Source: Cynocephalus volans (Eukaryota; Chordata; Mammalia; Dermoptera; Cynocephalidae). From it: a stretch of 64,000 bases of DNA. The stretch's first letter is position 1. Each line of letters starts with the position of its first letter. The DNA is taken from positions 23,465,382-23,529,381 of the forward strand of contig NC_084474.1 in assembly GCF_027409185.1 (NCBI RefSeq). Reading direction: 5' to 3'. The position numbers were made by a program, and so were the translations under genes. Below the pieces are notes generated by a model. That model was given only the letters and a program-made list of their open reading frames with translations, had not been told where the DNA came from and made no database searches. Shown here piece after piece: positions 1 to 12,529 of this stretch.

Positions 1-595
1 AAGCCTGTGTACTTTTGTATTCTCCTTGTTTTGCTTTAGACAAGCCCTAGCAGGCGCTGAAGTGAACTGAGCCCCACACTGCACTGGGGGCTCAGTCTAT
101 GGCCACAGAAAGCCAAAACAGCAGCCAAGGTGGTGCAATATAGCCACCACTACATCTACTGTCACCACAAGAACAGTTCACCACCACAGTAGCAGCCAGG
201 GCCACTCTCAGGCAACCTACCACTCACTTGACTGCACTGATACAGGAAGAGACACCAGTAGATGCGGCAAATAGAAGAGGAAGTCTTTATCCTCATAGCC
301 AGCCCCAGAGTAACAGAAGAAGCAAGTCCTCTACCAGATGACCAAACATCAATGAAAAAGTGCTAGAACTACAAACAAACAAGAAGATATGACACCACCA
401 AAGGAATACAGTAATGCTCAAATTCCAGACCCCATAGAACAGGGAATCCTTGAAATATCTGAAAAGGAATTCTGAGCAATGATCTTAAGAAAACATGAAG
501 AGATAAGAGAAGACTCAATCAGAGAACACGATGGAACAAGAAAAAACATCCAGAATATGAAGGAGAAAATTTACAAAGAGATTAATATCTCCTTG
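1..595 (+). mobile_element. L1 fragment, 5' UTR/ORF1 region
   Basis: The stretch around 420-590 reads like the 5' part of mammalian L1: a 'gaccccatagaacaggga' segment followed by 'gaaaaggaattctgagcaatgatcttaag' style sequence. The element enters from outside the window and stops near 595, where the text changes. The reading frame is broken. The L1 type is from memory; the exact subfamily is not determined. Confidence 0.65.
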
Positions 596-1171
596 TCTTG
601 CTTTGGACATTGGTATTGTGGCTTGAAAGAAAATATAGTAGATTATTCTTTCCATTAGCTTGGCTTGCATGAGGAGAGAGAATTGCAGGTAGCTGTGTTG
701 GGGAAAGAGGTCTTGGGTTAAGGGAGATTTTGTGTTTTTATAAATGGAAGAGACTTGAGAACATTCTTACATTGAGAAGAGAGAGGGAGCAGAGAGAGAG
801 TGTGGTACAAATTAGCTGAAGGGGATAATTGAAGGGGCAAGTCCCAGGGAAGGGGCAGTATTACATGGGGCTCAGGGAACAAGGGGGAGGGATTAGCCTT
901 GGTCTGGAGGAGGGCTGCCCTTACCACTGAACTGGAGGAAGGAGTTAAGAATGGGCACAGATGTGGATGTGTTCAGAGTAGTGTAGGAGTTGGGAGAGGG
1001 AATACTTAATGGCTTCTGAGTTCTTTGCCGAGGAGATAAGGCTCACTGCTAAAAACGAGAAGAAAACAGGAGAGAGGCTTCAGGAGATGGGAGAAGGTTT
1101 ACAATTACTGTGCAGGGGAAACTCAGAGAGCTGCCTTGTGCTGAGTGCTTAACTGAGGTTGGAGACTGTCT
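596..1171. other. Unassigned purine-rich sequence, left of an LTR insertion
   Basis: GA-rich DNA with no open frame worth reporting. The text after the LTR at 1553-1830 is similar in style, so the LTR may have split one older unit. No family recognised. Confidence 0.4.
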
Positions 1172-1552
1172 TGGTCCATTTGTACTGCTATAACAAAATA
1201 CTTTAAACTAGGTAATCTATAAATAATAGAAATTTATTTCTCATGGTTCTGAGGCTGGGAAGTCCAAGATCAAGGCACCAATAGGTTTCTTGTCTGGGGA
1301 GGGCTGCTCTCTGCTTCCAAGATGGTGCCTTACTGCTGAGTCCTCCTAAGGGGGAGGAACACTGTGTCCTCATACGGTGGAAAAGCAGAAGACCAGAATG
1401 GGCCCAAGCTAGTTCCCACTAGCCCTTTTGTAAGTCACTAATCCATTCATGAGTGAGTTAATCACGTTCCAAAAGTCCCCACCTCTTAATACACAACAAT
1501 GAGAATTAAGATTTGATACATGATTTTGGGGGAACATTCAGACCATAACAGA
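1172..1552 (-). mobile_element. ERVL-MaLR-type LTR (MST/MLT-like), antisense
   Basis: On the minus strand it begins TGTTATGGTCTGAATGT, runs through 'taagaggtgggg', 'gaggacacagtgttcc' and 'aagatggtgcc'-type landmarks, carries a polyadenylation stretch (gagaaataaatttct) and ends 'tatagcagtacaaatgg'. These are the landmarks I remember for MaLR LTRs of about 380 bp. Only the LTR is present, with no internal genes. Subfamily uncertain. Confidence 0.7.
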
Positions 1553-2870
1553 GACCATTTGTAGTTGGAATGGTCTTCACAGTGTTATGAGTTTCTTCAG
1601 TTGTGATAACTATTGGGGGTAAAGAAAGAGGAGAAGAGGCAGATTCCTGTCATGGATGTAAGATGTAGAAAAATTTTCTGAGAAGGTGGCTTAGTGGGAA
1701 AGTTAGACCAATATCAGCTTCAGTCTTTGGGAATGTAAGTCTTCACAGTGTGCCTTACTTTTGGGTTAAAGCACATGCAAAAGATCAGGTAGTCGTGTCT
1801 GAACAGAATCACAGAAATGTATTACAGAGCCAAATATAAATTTTCTTTTTTAATCCTTAAAATGTTTGGGTCATTGGTCCTATATATAACTTTCTGTTCT
1901 TTAGAGAGCAGCCACGTACCAAGGGTGGGTGCTGGTACTGTAGAGATCACCTTATAGGATCTAAACCAAGATGTTCCCTATACTTACGATACAGCCTATG
2001 TCTCTGCTAATGACCTGAGCATTGTATTTCTTGGATCTGTGATCACTTATTATTTTAACCTTTCAAAGCCAATAATTTTAAAGCATTCAACTCAAGCTAC
2101 TTCTATTGGCCTAGAAATGTTTTATTGCAGCTTGGCTGACATTTTCTTTTAATAATGTCATTAGCACGACTTAAAAATGAACTCTGTCAGGGTATATAAT
2201 ACTACCTTTGTTTCAAGAAAATATTATGATTTTGTGAGCACATGAGGTGGGTCCCATGGGCATAAACATTAGCAATATCTTTCTGATTCTACATAAATAT
2301 ACTTCCGATTCTACTGGCATGCTTACATTTCTATTAACCATAAGTAGTTTGGTTTGGAAAAAAAGGCTGGATTTAGATGTACCTTTTCAGGATTGTGTTG
2401 AATTCTAGTAACATCTTTTAAAGGAGGAGGCACTAAGCTTAGTTAAAATCTGTAGCACATAGTCTGTTCATATCCCTTCTCTATTGTATTGGTTTAGCTC
2501 TGGTAACTGTTGTTATGCTGATACTGGTGTTCAATGAGTAATTGAAATCAAATTAATGCCCGCATCTAGAAAGTCACACATCAATTGTGTTCATTCATTA
2601 AGATTTTCACATTTTAAAAGATACAAAAAAAAAAAGGAAAAGTGATTCTGTTTAACCTTGGAGAATCATATGAACACAGACTGCAAGCATTTTAGTGGGA
2701 AAATAAAAATTATTTATAGGAAAAAAATCATAATTAAAAACAAAATAAGAACAAAATTCCTTGATATACAAATTCTTTTCTGAGTCTTTAGTAGATAGAT
2801 TCTGGGTCCCAAAGAATATTTCCTAGGCCTTTGGAAATACCTTTAGAATTTTCCTGGTTTCTTGGGCCTA
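1553..2870. other. Unassigned upstream sequence
   Basis: AT-rich, no coding potential and no repeat family recognised with confidence. It may include decayed ancient repeats. Confidence 0.4.
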
Positions 2871-2874
2871 GTGT

Positions 2875-3165
2875 AGTCGTTCTCAAAGTGTGATCTCAAT
2901 CATCAGACCTAGGGACTTGTTAAAAATGTCAAGTCTTGAGCCTCCCTCCAGACCTCCAGAATCGGAAACTTGATGGATAGGGCCAGCAATCTGCACTTTA
3001 TCAAAGCCTCCAGGCACTCTAATGCTCTGTGGCCAAGTGTGTAAACCTCTGGCCTGGAGAGATTGATCTCAAGCATTTGTGGAGGGCTTGCCTAAATGTG
3101 GGTTCCTGGCCCAGCTCCTGAGATTCAGAGGTAGTGAATCCAGGGAGCTGTGTGGGAATCTGCAT
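2875..3165. mobile_element. MER5-type hAT-Charlie DNA transposon fragments
   Basis: The segment 'ttctcaaagtgtgatctc' ... 'cagacctagggacttgtt' ... 'ggccagcaatctgcacttta' is the MER5A pattern of non-autonomous hAT elements. A second, shorter unit with the same pattern follows at about 3090-3165 and runs into the CA repeat. No transposase is present. Confidence 0.65.
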
Positions 3166-3210
3166 TTATATATATATACACATGCAGGTATACATACACA
3201 TACATACATG

Positions 3211-3259
<49 letters not shown>
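3166..3259. repeat. (TA)/(CATA)/(CA)n microsatellite
   Basis: A short TA tract grades into CATA-type repeats and then an uninterrupted CA run from about 3214 to 3259. It sits inside DNA-transposon sequence. Open frames across it are trivial dipeptide repeats, not genes. Confidence 0.95.
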
Positions 3260-3261
<2 letters not shown>

Positions 3262-3371
3262 TTTAGTTGGTCTATAGATCACAATTAGAAAAATTCTGGT
3301 TGAAGTGAAATTTAGGTGTTGACAAAATTAGTATTTTATCCCACAAAATCCCCCTCTATAACTGAGCAAAA

Positions 3372-3476
3372 ACCTTGTTTTTTTTTAAAGATGACCAGTA
3401 AGGGATCTTAACCCTTGACTTGGTGTTGTCAGCACCACACTCTTCTGACTGAGCCATGGGCTGGCTCCGGAGCAAA
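3372..3476 (-). mobile_element. tRNA-Ile-derived SINE (colugo t-SINE/CYN type), antisense
   Basis: The plus strand shows a T-run followed by 'gatcttaacccttgacttgg', 'tgttgtcagcaccacactct' and 'tgagccatgggctggc'. Reversed, this is a tRNA head with GGTGCTGACAACACC in the anticodon arm of tRNA-Ile, then a short A-rich tail. About 105 bp, single unit. Confidence 0.8.
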
Positions 3477-3489
3477 AACCTTTGAACTC

Positions 3490-3720
3490 TGACTTACAAA
3501 TCCCTGCAACTCTCATTCAGCCTAAAGAGCACCTGCGTGTGGAGGTGTGTGGCTTCCTCCTCGCGGCTGCCACAGGGGCCCGGGGCGTCTGTGTGCTCCA
3601 GGTGTGCAGCCCGCCCGCCCCTGCTGCAGGTGGTGCACACGCTTCATCACAGAGACACGGGCTAAAGGGAAGCAGTGGAACCCGCACCTCCACATAGCGT
3701 GAAGTATTCAGTACATGCCC
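3490..3720. other. Local GC-rich patch without recognised gene
   Basis: The segment includes 'gcccgcccgcccctgctg' and several CpGs, denser than its surroundings. It is too short and CpG-poor to call an island. Overlapping open frames on both strands have no recognisable protein signature. Confidence 0.4.
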
Positions 3721-3889
3721 AGCCGAGACAAAACACAAGTGAGGATCTCATTTTTTCCCCCCTCCTGAGATGACAGCTGGAGGAAGACCTCTTTGGGAAA
3801 TGGAGACTTGATCCTTGCACATCCTGCCATAGGGATACCCTATTCTTTAAAGCAAATCTTTCTACCCTGTGACCTTTAAAGCAAGGTTT

Positions 3890-4023
3890 CAAGGGGCCGG
3901 CCCATCGCTCACTTGGGAGAGTGTGGTGCTGATAACACCAAGGCCATGGGTTCAGATCCCTATATTCCTGGGAAAGCGTAGATACAGCAATAAATTACAG
4001 TAATTTTACTTTTAAAAAATAAA
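3890..4023 (+). mobile_element. tRNA-Ile-derived SINE (t-SINE/CYN type) with target-site duplication
   Basis: The head reads 'ggccggcccatcgctcactt', 'gggagagtgtggtgctgata' and 'acaccaaggccatgggttca', equivalent to A box, anticodon arm and B box of tRNA-Ile. It ends in an A/T-rich tail. It is bracketed by the 13-bp direct repeat TAAAGCAAGGTTT at 3877-3889 and 4024-4036, direct evidence of LINE-type retrotransposition. Confidence 0.88.
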
Positions 4024-4039
4024 TAAAGCAAGGTTTGGG

Positions 4040-4905
4040 AATTATTGACTAAGTATGCAAGGTCTGTACAAATGTACCTAGCTGTGGTTTGTAATCAGAC
4101 ACACACTACATTTCCTCGTTGAACCTGTTAGAGATCAGTGGCAAAAAAAAGAGATTTTTTAAATGGAGAAAGGTGAAGTTTGTGATGGAAATAAAGGCTA
4201 TTAGTTGTGATTTTATTAAATCAGTCTACATTTTTCTGCTGTATCAGGAACAAATTAATTTATTAATAACATTACTTTGTTTTCATTATATTTGTTTTTA
4301 TTGTTATCTGATACTTAAGGTAATTGATACCATACTTCCACTTACATAAAGATAAAAAAATCACCTTTAAATACTCTTATTTCAATAAAATATGTGAGTT
4401 AATTTAAAGGAAAATGTTAAGTAAATATTAGTACAAATGGAAATATTCCAAAGATGGCACACGAATGATCAAAGTTTGGAAAAGTCTGTCCTATGATATT
4501 ATTTTCATGAGTTCAGCATAATCCATTTTACCACTTTTCTAATGTTGAGCTTTTAATTTATTTTCTATTATGAACAATGCTTCGAAGAACCTCTTGGAGC
4601 TAAATATTTGTTCATATCCATGATGGTTTCTTTAGGAGAATTCACAGATGTGGAATTGTTGAGTGAAAGAGCAATCATTATATTATTTTAAAGTTTGAAA
4701 TTAGTGTTCATTAACCATTTTTCTAAGTTTTTACGAAGACATTTAGGAGGCTACTAAAGCAGTATTTACAACCCATGGGAACAATTTCTTCTTCATTACT
4801 CAAAGGGTTGCTTAATGCTTTGCCTTCTAGTGTGTTTTGGGACCAAATCATAATTCTTTCCACCCTGGGGAAGCCCTGTGGTGGGGAAAATGCTTGGTTG
4901 GAAGA
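4040..4905. other. Unassigned AT-rich sequence
   Basis: No gene. Text such as 'catttttctaagttttta' and 'attgttgagtgaaagagca' is suggestive of a decayed antisense L1 3' end at about 4490-4740 but is not certain. Confidence 0.35.
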
Positions 4906-5120
4906 TCTGGTTTGTAGCTAATGTTAACCTTTCCACTTAATTAGCTGTGTGATCTTGTGTGAGTCACAACCTTTCTAAACTATAATTTTCTCATCCATAA
5001 AATTGTACTACGAATAATACTGTTTACCTCACCGAGCTGTGAAGATTAAATGAAATGATATGTGTGAAAATGGCTTGTAAATGCTGAAGCACGATATAAA
5101 ATGTTAGTTTTATTTATTAC
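4906..5120 (+). mobile_element. MIR SINE, sense
   Basis: Landmarks in order: 'ttagctgtgtgatcttgtgt', 'tttctcatccataaaattgt', 'gaagattaaatgaaatgata' and 'gtaaatgctgaa'. These follow the MIR consensus core and its 3' part, with divergence typical of an ancient copy. Confidence 0.8.
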
Positions 5121-5639
5121 AGAAGTGCCGTATATGTTCCCCTCTTGAGAGATTCTTAAAGCACGATTCTCTGACTTCACAGATACATGTCATCTCATGC
5201 AATGCAGATAATTTCTTAGTACCAAATGGGGATAGTGTCTAGAAAAAGTGAAAAAATAATTAAATTTCAGTGAGAATCTGATTGTTCCTTCCTATCTCCT
5301 TCTCAACAAACACTGGGCAGTCAACACTAATTCTGGACTTTTATTTGAGCTGGTTGCTTATCATCAAATCTCAGTGAAAACATCGGTTACTCCGAAGTTA
5401 CATTACTTGTTAGTCTAGAATTGCTCTGGTGGCTCAGGATTTCTGAGTCCAGCTTAGGACCAAAACCAGTTACTCCTGGCACCTACAGATTGTCGGAAGA
5501 AGAAATGAATTTCACTGAGACTCTCTTCTCTTCCTATAATGCAAATTATCTGAATGGTCTCTTGTGGGTGGATTCAGAGAAAATTGTCCAATGAGATGCT
5601 TATTAGAAAACCGTGATGGTGACAAAATCCAGAGGGTAG
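5121..5639. other. Unassigned
   Basis: No gene or repeat recognised. Confidence 0.35.
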
Positions 5640-5785
5640 AGCAGGGAGTGGGCTAACCTTGAGGGCACCTGGGCTCTAGAATTGGCTCTTCGACTTCATC
5701 ACGCAGGGCTTCGACTTCCTCATCTGTACAATAAAGGAGTTAGATAAGAATCTAGTCACTGGATGGTCTCCAAGTTTTCTTCCCA
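5640..5785 (+). mobile_element. MIR SINE, sense, with internal disruption
   Basis: 'cctgggctctagaattggct' followed by 'cttcctcatctgtacaataa' matches MIR. A short phrase ('cttcgacttc') occurs twice, suggesting a small internal duplication. Confidence 0.55.
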
Positions 5786-7490
5786 GAGTAAGATCCCATA
5801 ATTCTGTGGGTTATGACCTGCCAGGGCGTTCTTTCTGGAGATCCCTAGCAAGGTTTTGAGTGGCAGAGTAAATGGAAATTGGGGGGCTGTCCTTTCCTAC
5901 CTCCCTCCATGGGCAGAAGTGTAGGTGCTGTCCAGGAGGGTCTCAGCTGGACCATGGGAAGAAGCAAGGACTCTACTCTGTGACATCACAATATCCAGCC
6001 CCGGTTTGACCTTGACTTCTGAGAAGGAGAAGTAGCCGGAGGTTCAGTTATTGATACAGTAGGTATCAATAAAAAGCTGCCTGAGGGAACTAGAAGGGAT
6101 CGACCAGCCATGCCTGCAGTTCAGGTGTATGACATTTGCTAAGCTCAGAACAGAACTTGCTGGTGTTTAAAGGAAAAGGAGGAGAGGACCACAAGGTGAG
6201 TGTGTGTCCAGGCTTAGGAAGAATGGTGTGAGCCCAGAGACTATGTCCCAGACGCATTGGGGTAACAGTTCCAAGTGAGCAGAAGAAAGGCCAAAGGTGG
6301 TCCTCGCAGAAGCAGAGCTGGGCACATCCTCCCAATAGCCAGGTTCCTTGTCATGAAGCTGGACCACAAGGACATTTCCAGGGCTGTGGTTTACCTCCGT
6401 TGCCTTGTGATGTTCTTCTATATAGGTGTTTTCCCATTAATAGCTTTTCCACAGAATGACAGGGAAGAATAAACTAAACAAAGATAAGCTAACCGATAGA
6501 AGAATTTTAATAAAAGACTGTAAAAAAGCACAAACAAAAGTAATAAAAGGAGGAAAAATACATGTATTATGGGTTAGCAAGTGAGATTGACTATAAAGTC
6601 TAGTTTTGAAATTTCGAGGCTTGATAGGCAAGCGACCACCTCCTATAAACAGCGAAAGAGCCTGCGGTTGAGCAGTAAGTGAAACAGTCCAGCTGGAACC
6701 ATCTCCAACTCCTCCCCCTTTAAGAAACTCACGCCAGTGAAATCACGGCTGGGGATGCGGACAGTTCTGTTTTCTTTACCTTGCCTTGGGGTTTTGCCTT
6801 CAACAGTATTTGTTTCTTCCTGGAGTCTTGGGGCCCTGAGAGGCTCCGAGTGACGGCAAAGAGCTGTTCTGTTTACCAGTAGGGTGGGGCACAGAGCGGG
6901 TGCCAGATTCTGACTCATCTCCCCTTGGATTCCCTTGGGTCTTAGCACACTGCGACCCCAGAGTCAGAGCAGAGCTCAGACAGGCGTGTTGAGATTTGCC
7001 TGCAAGACTGGAGTTTACTGTGATTCCGTAGCGGTCCAGTGTTCTGACAGGTAGATCAGTTACCCACAAGGGACCCCAACAGCAATAGACAAGAGGAGGA
7101 GGAGACTAAATCCCTATCCACAGGACACAATTTTAATGCTCTTTGGCCTCCAACACATCATGCATAAATATAGCACAGCAGTAAGGCCAGTACTCTCTAT
7201 AAAAGTAGTAATAACTCAAAGCATGTAAACTGTGAGAGATCCAGATAAAAACAGAGTGTGCTTGCAGATTAACTTTACAATGTACATTAAACTTCCATCT
7301 AGAGAAGTTCTCTTAAATCCTAGAAAATTAAAATCTCATTGGTCCAGTTTTTAGACTTCATTCATTTTATAGTCATCAAAAACTAGTTTAGGTTTAACCT
7401 AAAATTATATCCACCAACATAGAATGCCCTAACTCATGTACATTTACATTTATTGACTGTGGTGTTCTCTGACTGTTGTGTTAGTCACAT
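5786..7490. other. Unassigned upstream sequence
   Basis: No recognisable gene. Short overlapping open frames at 6090-7070 lack protein-family signatures and have no conserved splice context. No repeat family assigned. Confidence 0.4.
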
Positions 7491-7494
7491 ACTG

Positions 7495-7640
7495 CAGAAT
7501 TTTAGAGTTGGAAGGGGACTAAGAGATCATCTGTTACAACAGCTTCATTTCCAGAAGAAGAAATCAGCACAGAGAGATTGTCTTGGCTAAGAGCATCAAG
7601 CTAGTTAGTGCTACGGACTAAACAAGTCCTCTCACTATCA
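7495..7640 (-). mobile_element. MIR-like ancient SINE fragment, antisense
   Basis: 'ttagagttggaaggggacta' followed by an 'agatcatctgttacaacagc' type segment and 'cagaagaagaaatcagcaca' is the pattern of MIR3-like ancient repeats. Divergent, so the family is tentative. Confidence 0.45.
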
Positions 7641-10600
7641 GCCTGGTGGCTTATCCAATATACTCTGCCCCCAATTCATGTTGAATGAGTTTTTTGGTTT
7701 ATGTTTGAACTAACTCTTTTAATTTCCAAGTTAGAATATTCTAAAATGAAGGAAATCTCATTTTATCACCTTGGTGTGGCTATTGGTAAATGTAGGTACT
7801 TTATGTAGGTGACACTAATCATCACAGCCCACCTAGCCTCTGAAACTTCATACAAAATAAGCTTTGGTCAAGGTCAAGAAAGGGCACCCAAGACTCCATC
7901 CAAAAGGCTGAAGTAACAGTAAAAATAAATCCAAGGATATTGACAGGCTACTGTGCCTTAAGGTCTGATTAGAAGTAGTCCATTAAGAAAAAAGAACATT
8001 TATACGACTCACAAGCTTTTTGCTTTATTGTAAATACACAGTCTTCCCGTGGCCTTGCCTTTTCCAGTTCAGGTGGATCATGCTTTGTTTATGAGTATAT
8101 ATGTACGTGTGTATAGACCGTGAATGTACACACAAGTAAATACTTTATCTGGCAGGTGTGGGGCTATTACATCCATTCATGGTGACTGACCTATCCTTAT
8201 CACATAACATATCATCTGATTAAGTCATAGGACTTAATCCCAGGAATTATATTTTGTTTGGAATTATCTTGATAATTTAGGAGTCTCCTTTGACTTGTCC
8301 AGGGTTTGTTTTATGCAGAGCTGTGTAAGTCTTGCATGCCCAATTAATCTGCAAGTTTGAGCCCAGGCTCTCCTTGGATACAGGTATTCAAGAGTTTTTG
8401 CAACTGCATTCATTGCAAATATATTAATATCAGCCCAAAGATCCAAAGTCTGAAAGAAAGTGAAATGAAATAAAGAATTATTTATAATAAATAGACCTAA
8501 TTTTCATAGTCAGCAGTTTCATTGCTAGTCTTAGAAAAGTTTGATGAATATTTTTCAGGCCATTGGATAGTTTTTTAGTCAACTCAAAAGTGTACTTTCT
8601 GTAAGGATCTTCCATAGTTTCTGGTTTTCCACACAAATTGTCTTTAATAAAAGAGAATTATGAAATGATTACCAATAAAAAAGAACGTTCCATCATGGCA
8701 TAGGCTTTTAAACAGGGCTGTGGTAATATCTTTCAGCTTTCATATTAATTTCAAAAATTGAGTAATATATTGAGTAACTTTGCACATATTACAGCATAAA
8801 ACTACAGGAGAAAGCCAATTGTGAAAAATGGGGGATAAAAAGAGCTTCAGTTTCAGATTTTTCATTGTGGGTTTGAAATCTCAAATCTCTCCAGTAAAGT
8901 GGAACTCAGGTATGCCAAGTAAACTTTTGAAATGTTTTTTCTCAAATTACCCGACAAGATGCAGCCTGACAAGTCTTATTCAAGAGCTGGGAGAAAACAA
9001 AAAGTAGAAGAAAGCTACCTCTTTAGAGATCCCAAGACATCAGATCCTCCCTCGTGCTGCCACCACCTGGCATCTGGCCACACCTGGATTCTGACACATG
9101 CAGGACACTCGCCTTCATCCCAGCCCAGCCCCCATGCCCACTCTCCTAAGAATTGTGCAACCAGGCCTTTGTAACCCGAGGCCTGTGAAGTCTGCAAAGG
9201 AATGTGACCCAGAGCCAACAGGTGCTGGTTCCACCAGGGCCGTGAAGGAGCTCTCCTGCTGTTTACTTGGTGCCTCGTGGGAACCTCAGAAGGGGAAGAG
9301 TACACTCTAAAATGAGTGGGGGAATAGAGTCCTTGGCAGATCTATGACGTCAGCACTGTCGTGTCTCCCCCTCCTCGTCTTTGCAGCCTCCAGAGCCATG
9401 CTTCACGCTGCTCCTGAGAAGAGACCCTCATCCACTTCTGAGCCCCTCCTTCTCTTAGTCCTAACTGTGTCCCTTACTAGAAGCTACATGTTGTAGGTCC
9501 CATTGTTCCAGTGTCCTGCACAGGGTGAAGGTAATCCTGCTGGTGGGAGGTTGTATTAAGTGGTGATGTTGATGGTAGAGTGGCAGATGCTGGTGACAGG
9601 GCAGCCAGGGACATCTTTGTAGCCAGAGGCCTATTGGTCCTCATCAACTCACAGCACAAAACCAGCCTCCTACGCTCTCCTCACCTTCCCACGGACTGTT
9701 TCCTCCATCAGAGGAATCTGGCCACGATGAAACCCAGGGCCGTCCCTCATCTTCTGCTGGGGGAACATGTCATGAGTTGAGTCAAGAATACCCTTCTTTC
9801 AAGTTGTCCAAACATCATGATGGCCAAACAAATGGAAGTCTAACAAAAAGGAAGTGAAGGATCTACCCCCAGTCTTGCCACGTGAGTCAGCACCGCTGAG
9901 AATAACTGACTGTAAATAACAAGTTCTGTATTTTTTTTATCATTATTGTTATTAACCAAAGGTGGTCCCAGGAAAATGAACTTTTCAGCCAGTCAGGAAG
10001 ACAACTTACTTGGCAATTAGAAAGCCAGTGTTCTCCTTTCGAGTATATTTAGAATGCAAAGCTACTATTATTAAAAGAGGGGGAGAGCCTTCTCTTTGTA
10101 TTTGAAATGTTCCTTCGCACTTTAGGAACTGACACTGTTCACCTGCCTGACCATCATCTTACCTCCTGTTGTACCGTGTCCTTTCAAGGTGGCTGTTGTC
10201 CATTCTTCTTTCTACCCCAAACGAACTGAGTTTCAGCTTCAATCCAATTTGTATTTTCTGAAAACTTAATATGAACCTGGGAACTGTACCAGGCACCGCG
10301 ATGGAAGCCAAATGAGACGTTTGCCATAAATGGAGCTCTTTAAGGGTTAAGAATTTTGTTAGAGGGGCAAGATGTACACCTGCAAAGAGTCCAAAAGCAA
10401 AGAAGGAGCTGTGTGACTATGTGAAAATGTGCCCGTGGTGGGCTGCACAGTGCCCCAGGGGTTCAGAGTGAGGCAGAAGCACAGTCGCCTGCAGCCTTGA
10501 AGTTGCTCCTCATGGCAGTGTTGGGACTTGAGAGGAGTCTTGAAGGAAGCGAGGCAGAATGTGACTGACTGACACAAGCTTGGGGGAAAGACAATTTTCT

Positions 10601-10899
10601 GGTGGAAAGTTTGGCTCTAGCACAAAGGTCTTCTCCCACTCACCAGCCTTACGGCTGCCCTTTGCTTTTACACCTTGTTCTTTGTGTGCAAAGGAAACGA
10701 TTGGCGTCACTTCCCTGGGACATGAAAAACAGGAGTCACAGACACATGCCAGCACCAGGAAGGATGGAACGAACTCTAAAAGGCGGTTTCTGTGACAGGC
10801 CCCGCAGACTGTAACCGGGGCTGCGTCTGACTTTAATTATGCACACCCGCCCTTCCTGCACTTGCACCCTGAAGTCACCATGCTCCAGATCTAACTCAT
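7641..10899. other. Unassigned upstream sequence
   Basis: Mostly unique-looking DNA. A G+C-richer piece at about 9030-9780 carries several short overlapping open frames on both strands, none with a recognisable domain. No repeat family assigned with confidence. Confidence 0.4.
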
Positions 10900-11540
10900 T
10901 ACCTTCCCCCAAACCTGCTCCCTTTCTGTGATTCCTGTCTCAGCCAGTGACCTCACCACATTCCCAGTTGCTCTGGCAGGAATCTTGAGTTCTCTCCAAT
11001 TCTGGGTCTGTCTGTCTCTCCCCCTGCATTGGGTCATCAAGTCCGGGGGTCGTATCTCCATGTCTCTTTTGCATCCATCCTTCTGGCCAGCTCTGCCTGC
11101 TGCCACCCTGGCCCAAGCTCTCAGCATCTGTCCCTAAGATCACTCATATCTGGTTATACCTTTCTAAAATATAAAGACGGTCACTCTGCAGTATAACAAC
11201 AGTTCACATTTTTCCCCATTGCTTACAAAACGAGGGCCAAACTTGGCTTTCAAGGCCGTTGCCTTTTCCAGCTTCTCTGGGCCACACCTCTCCCTTGGCC
11301 ACCCGTTCCCTCTCCCTTCCCACCTCTTGTGCATTAGCTGGTCCACCTGCTTTCCATTATTCCCCAGCCTGCCCATTACTCTCTTGCCTCCACCACCTTA
11401 CTCAGGCAGTTTCTGCAGCTCTTCTGACAGTCAAAGTCCTGATGCAGCCTCCTCAAGGATTCTTGCCTCAAAGGGGCTACTGCGTTCCTCTCTCTGCCTT
11501 CTACCTCTGTACTTTATAACATTCTCATGACATTTTTCTT
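10900..11540 (+). mobile_element. L2 LINE fragment(s), sense
   Basis: Pyrimidine-rich text with 'gcttacaaaacgagggccaa', 'aaggccgttgccttttccag' and 'cctgcccattactctcttgc' follows the pattern of L2 ORF2 3' sequence. Open frames inside are remnants, with no intact reverse transcriptase. Confidence 0.5.
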
Positions 11541-12230
11541 ATTTATGGTCTGCTTGCTGAAGGAGTGAGTTAGGCGAAGTTGAAAGACCGAGGAAAAGGG
11601 AGTAGAAGAATGTTTTAAGACAGGGAACAGCATCTGTAAAGTCCTGGAGGAAAGAGAGACCCGTGTGTTCAAGGAACTGAACAGTGTGGAGCAGTTAGTG
11701 GAAACTGAGTCCCAGTGGAGAGGAAGGAATTGGTAAAAGATGACACTGGAGAAAGTTGCAGGGGCCAAGTCTGAGGGGCTTGCCCTGCTAAGGAGTTGGA
11801 TTTTTGGCATTTTTTAAGGTCAATAGTCAAGTTTGAAAAATTAAAAGCAGGACAGTGGTAGGACAACATTTGCATTTTAAAAGAATGAAGTGCAGGGGGA
11901 ACAGATGGGAGGGAGAAAGACTGGGAAAAGAGCTATCAGTTAGGGGGCTGGCGGAGTAAACCAAGGAGTGATGAACTGGGTCTAGGGCAATGACAGCAGG
12001 AAGAGAGAAAGGCAGTAGACTTCAGACAGCTTTTAGAAGGGAGAACTCATTAGGCCTAGCTCAAAGATCAGGCACGGATCAAACAGAGAGGGAGAGTAAA
12101 GGAAGACAGATTTCTGGGGGTCCCAGAAGTGGTTCTGTGCATGGCAAGGTATCACTTCTGCTAATGCCCCACTAAGGAGACTGAATTTTATCCTGTAAAG
12201 AACAGGAGGCAACAAGGATTTCTTGGCTTA
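11541..12230. other. Unassigned, ancient-repeat-like
   Basis: Purine-rich DNA with phrases such as 'aggagttggatttttggcat' and 'acatttgcattttaaaagaa' reminiscent of old mammal-wide interspersed repeats. No family named. No gene. Confidence 0.35.
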
Positions 12231-12243
12231 GATAAACCAACAT

Positions 12244-12348
12244 TTGATTTATTTATTTATAAACTTATTTTAGCTTACCAGTACACGTATTGAACCCCAG
12301 ACCTTGGTGTTGTCAGCACCATGCTCTAACCAGCTGAGCTAACTGGCC
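12244..12348 (-). mobile_element. tRNA-Ile-derived SINE, tRNA-like subfamily, antisense
   Basis: Read on the minus strand the head is GGCCAGTTAGCTCAGCTGG, then TTAGAGCATGGTGCTGACAA and CACCAAGGTCTGGGGTTCAA. The A box (TAGCTCAGCTGG) is a perfect tRNA A box. This copy is closer to tRNA-Ile than the others in the window. A T-rich stretch on the plus strand marks the A-rich tail. Confidence 0.82.
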
Positions 12349-12529
12349 TTTTCTGAAAGAGAACATTGGAGGTACTGTGGAGGGTTACCTGGAAAGGGGA
12401 GCCCGGTTGCAGGTGGCTGGAAGGCAGTGGCTGCCGAGGTAGGATGTGAAATGCTGACAGTCACAGCTGCTCAGCAGTGGGGCCCACTCAGCCCTGGTGA
12501 TCCCACCCCAAACACAGTTTCACAAGAAA

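Noticed and set aside
3069..3288. Open frames with runs of Cys-Val or His-Thr
   Set aside because: They are CA/TG microsatellite translations.
3490..3720. CpG-island promoter for DNAJC5B
   Set aside because: The patch is about 200 bp with few CpGs, lies 31 kb from the first coding exon, and shows no exon-donor pattern that I can defend.
12244..12348. A functional tRNA-Ile gene
   Set aside because: The A box is good, but the anticodon arm and acceptor end are degenerate and the unit continues into a SINE tail.
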